From Candidatus Bathyarchaeota archaeon (GTDB taxonomy: Archaea; Thermoproteota; Bathyarchaeia; TCS64): a stretch of DNA of 5,894 nucleotides. Location: the NCBI GenBank assembly GCA_016934355.1, contig JAFGTA010000019.1, positions 1-5,894 of the forward strand, written 5' to 3'. This document shows positions 4,268 to 5,894 of the stretch, piece by piece. A program made the translations under genes and the position numbers. Below the pieces are notes generated by a model. That model saw nothing but the letters and a program-made list of their open reading frames with translations, did no database searches and was not told the DNA's origin. Each line of letters begins with the position of its first letter. Position 1 is the first letter of the stretch.

Positions 4268-5395
4268 TTGGATCTGAAGAAGACTCACATCTATAAGTAC
4301 CATGCAGAGCATGGAAACATCGTTGATTTCGGCGGATACGCCATGCCCGTCTGGTACGAAGGCATTCAGGCCGAGCATAAAGCCGTGAGGGACGGCTGCG
4401 GCGTCTTCGACACCAGCCACATGGGCAGAACATGGGCCGTCGGCCCCGACACCGAGAAGTTCCTCAACTACGTGATCACCAACGACGTCTCCAAGCTGGA
4501 GCCGCACGGCGGCCTCTACTCGGTGATGTGCAACCCCACAGGCGGAATCGTGGACGACCTCATCACCTACAAGTTCACCCACGAGAAGTACCTCATCGTC
4601 TACAACGCCAGCAACAGGGACAAGGACTTCAAATGGCTGAAGAAGAACAGCAAGGACTTCGACGTGAAGCTCACAGACGTCAGCGACGCGGTAGCCATGA
4701 TAGCCGTCCAAGGCCCCAAGGCTTTGGAAACCATGCAGAAGATCACGAAGGAGAACCTCAGCGAGGTGGGGCGCTTTAACATCGCGGACCTCACCATCAG
4801 CGGCGAGAAGGTCATGGCCGCCCGCACCGGGTACACCGGCGAGGACGGTTTCGAGATATTCGTGCTGGACAGCCCCGTGGATAAGCCGGAGAAGGCGCTC
4901 AAGATATGGAACGACCTCGTAGGCGCCGGCGCGGTGCCTTGCGGCCTCGGGGCCAGGGACAGCCTCCGCCTGGAGGCCGGGCTGTGGCTCTACGGCAACG
5001 ACATCGACGAGAACATCAACCCGCTTGAGGCGGGGCTCAGGTGGACCGTGAAGCTCAAGAAGCCCGGATACTTCATCGGGCAGCGCGCCATCCAGAAGAT
5101 GCGCGAGGACGGCATAAAGAAGACCCTCATCGGCGTCATGATGACGGACAGGGGGCTCCCCCGGCACGGGTACAAGGTGCTCAACATGGAGGAGCAGGAG
5201 ATAGGGTACGTGACGAGCGGCGGCCTGAGCCCGACGCTGGGGGTGGGCATCGCCATGGCGTACGTGCCCCCCGAGTACAAGGAGAAGGACACGGAGCTCA
5301 TCATCCAGATCAGGAGCAAACTGGCGAAGGGAAAAGTAGTTAAGCATCGTCCCTTTTATGATGATTCCGTGTACGGTTGGAAGAGGGAAAAGTGA
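4268..5395 (+). CDS. gcvT: Glycine cleavage system T protein (aminomethyltransferase)
   Basis: The T protein takes the aminomethyl group from the lipoyl arm of GcvH, releases ammonia and forms 5,10-methylene-tetrahydrofolate (or the archaeal pterin equivalent). The 375-residue product has the family's full length. It opens with HIYKYHAEHG and the conserved FGGYAMPVWY (21-30). FDTSHMG is at 47-53, and NPTGGIVDD at 89-97 holds the aspartate pair in which the catalytic Asp lies. NASNRDKD follows at 113-120. ARTGYTGEDGFE (185-196) and GLGARDSLRLEAG (226-238) shape the folate pocket. The C-terminal barrel contains LPRHGYKV and the TSGGLSPTLG signature. TTG 4268 places the N-terminus where relatives begin; there is no clear Shine-Dalgarno. 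The stop TGA overlaps the gcvH start by one base, so the two are translationally coupled. Confidence 0.96.
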   Translation: MDLKKTHIYKYHAEHGNIVDFGGYAMPVWYEGIQAEHKAVRDGCGVFDTSHMGRTWAVGPDTEKFLNYVITNDVSKLEPHGGLYSVMCNPTGGIVDDLITYKFTHEKYLIVYNASNRDKDFKWLKKNSKDFDVKLTDVSDAVAMIAVQGPKALETMQKITKENLSEVGRFNIADLTISGEKVMAARTGYTGEDGFEIFVLDSPVDKPEKALKIWNDLVGAGAVPCGLGARDSLRLEAGLWLYGNDIDENINPLEAGLRWTVKLKKPGYFIGQRAIQKMREDGIKKTLIGVMMTDRGLPRHGYKVLNMEEQEIGYVTSGGLSPTLGVGIAMAYVPPEYKEKDTELIIQIRSKLAKGKVVKHRPFYDDSVYGWKREK

Positions 5396-5796
5396 TGACC
5401 GACGAATACAAGGTTGAGGAAGGTCTCTACTACACCAAGGAGCACGAGTGGGCGAAGAAGCTGGGCGACGGCAAGGTGGCCGTCGGCATCGACGACTACG
5501 CCCAGGGCCAGCTCCACGAGATAGTGTACGTCGAGCTGCCCGAGGTGGGCGCCGAGGTAGCGCAGGGCGAGGCGCTGGGCGCCGTCGAGAGCGTGAAGGC
5601 CGTGAGCGACATGTACGCCCCGGTTGGGGGTAAGGTCGTGGAGGTCAACGAGGAGCTGCTGGACAGCCCCGAGAAGATCAACGACGACCCGTACGGTGAG
5701 GGCTGGATCGCGAAGATGGAGCCGTCGAGCCTGGAAGCCGATCTGGGTAAGCTGATGGACGCCGAAAAGTACAAAGCTTTCCTCGCTTCCCTATAG
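5395..5796 (+). CDS. gcvH: Glycine cleavage system H protein (lipoyl carrier)
   Basis: GcvH is the small shuttle whose lipoyl-lysine carries the aminomethyl group between the P, T and L proteins. The 133-residue product shows the usual sequence: YYTKEHEWAK near the start, GIDDYAQGQLHEIVYVELPE (31-50), then GAVESVKAVSD, in which Lys68 is the expected lipoylation site. YAPVGGKVVEVNEEL and the NDDPYGEGWIAKM strand follow. ATG 5395 is preferred over the in-frame ATG 5377: it overlaps the gcvT stop as TGATG, has GAGGGAAAAG just upstream, and yields the normal N-terminus, whereas 5377 lies inside gcvT coding sequence and adds six residues. gcvP and the lipoamide dehydrogenase are not in the window. 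The stop is followed after 17 bases by a tRNA gene. Confidence 0.96.
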   Translation: MTDEYKVEEGLYYTKEHEWAKKLGDGKVAVGIDDYAQGQLHEIVYVELPEVGAEVAQGEALGAVESVKAVSDMYAPVGGKVVEVNEELLDSPEKINDDPYGEGWIAKMEPSSLEADLGKLMDAEKYKAFLASL

Positions 5797-5807
5797 TTCT
5801 CCTATAC
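5788..5807 (+). promoter_or_regulatory. Possible promoter of tRNA-Leu overlapping the gcvH stop
   Basis: Two CTATA-type boxes, CTATAG (5791-5796, containing the gcvH stop) and CTATAC (5802-5807), lie about 23 and 12 bases before the tRNA. The first has nearly the right spacing for an archaeal TATA box. Otherwise the tRNA could be read through from gcvTH and cut out. Confidence 0.3.
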
Positions 5808-5813
5808 CCTTTT

Positions 5814-5894
5814 GCGGGGGTTCCCAAGTGGCCAAAGGGGTCAGGTTCAGGTCCTGATGGACTAGTCCTTCGTGGGTTCGAGTCCCACCCCCCG
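5814..5894 (+). tRNA. tRNA-Leu (anticodon CAG), 3' end cut by the window
   Basis: This is a class II tRNA. The acceptor strand GCGGGGG (5814-5820) pairs with CCCCCG at 5889-5894; the final C72, A73 and any CCA lie outside the window. The D arm is CCC/GGG with GG in the loop. The anticodon stem is TCAGG/CCTGA (5841-5857) with loop TTCAGGT, giving anticodon CAG at 5848-5850. The long variable arm folds as GGAC-TA-GTCC (5859-5868). The T arm is GTGGG/CCCAC with loop TTCGAGT. The long variable arm and anticodon identify leucine. No intron is present. Confidence 0.96.

Noticed and set aside
4205..5347. 380-codon minus-strand open frame
   Set aside because: It is antisense to gcvT, rich in Val, His, Leu and Asp as expected from the mirror of GC-rich codons, and has no family signature despite being slightly longer than gcvT.

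Overview
The window looks like the genome of an archaeon, probably a TACK-type lineage (Thermoproteota; a Bathyarchaeia-like organism would fit, but the sequence alone cannot settle this). The clues are a tRNA-Tyr with the archaeal/eukaryotic C1-G72 pair and a 42-nt intron at the canonical 37/38 site, A/T-rich boxes about 26 bases before several starts, starts with little or no leader, many non-ATG starts, and a small membrane protein that resembles a eukaryotic oligosaccharyltransferase subunit. No CRISPR array, insertion sequence or phage module was seen.

Layout from left to right. 1-127 is the 5' end of an unrecognised minus-strand gene. 277-393 is an intron-containing tRNA-Tyr(GUA), followed by an A/T-rich spacer with two hairpins. 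623-1125 holds two consecutive plus-strand reading frames, charged and helical, that meet at an ATAG overlap; they are either two coupled genes or one frameshifted gene. 1238-2596 encodes a secreted, sequon-rich protein with two copies of a GOLD/PPC-like beta-sandwich unit. It converges on, and overlaps by 11 bases, a minus-strand beta-hydroxyacid dehydrogenase gene (2586-3473). Upstream of that gene, on the same strand, is a three-helix membrane protein (3512-3934) with no ATG/GTG/TTG start, so ordinary gene callers would miss it. Its pattern matches the OSTC/OST3-OST6 family. Divergent from it is a 55-residue zinc-ribbon protein (4041-4208), apparently started at CTG behind a strong Shine-Dalgarno sequence. 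Then come gcvT (4268-5395) and gcvH (5395-5796), which overlap by one base, and a tRNA-Leu(CAG) cut off by the window end.

Functionally, gcvT and gcvH are two of the four parts of the glycine cleavage system; gcvP and the lipoamide dehydrogenase are not here. The dehydrogenase belongs to the family of 3-hydroxyisobutyrate dehydrogenase, tartronate-semialdehyde reductase and glyoxylate/succinic-semialdehyde reductase, so a link to C2/glycine metabolism is possible but unproven. The most interesting items are the hidden OSTC-like gene, the two apparent CTG starts, and the split pair at 623-1125.
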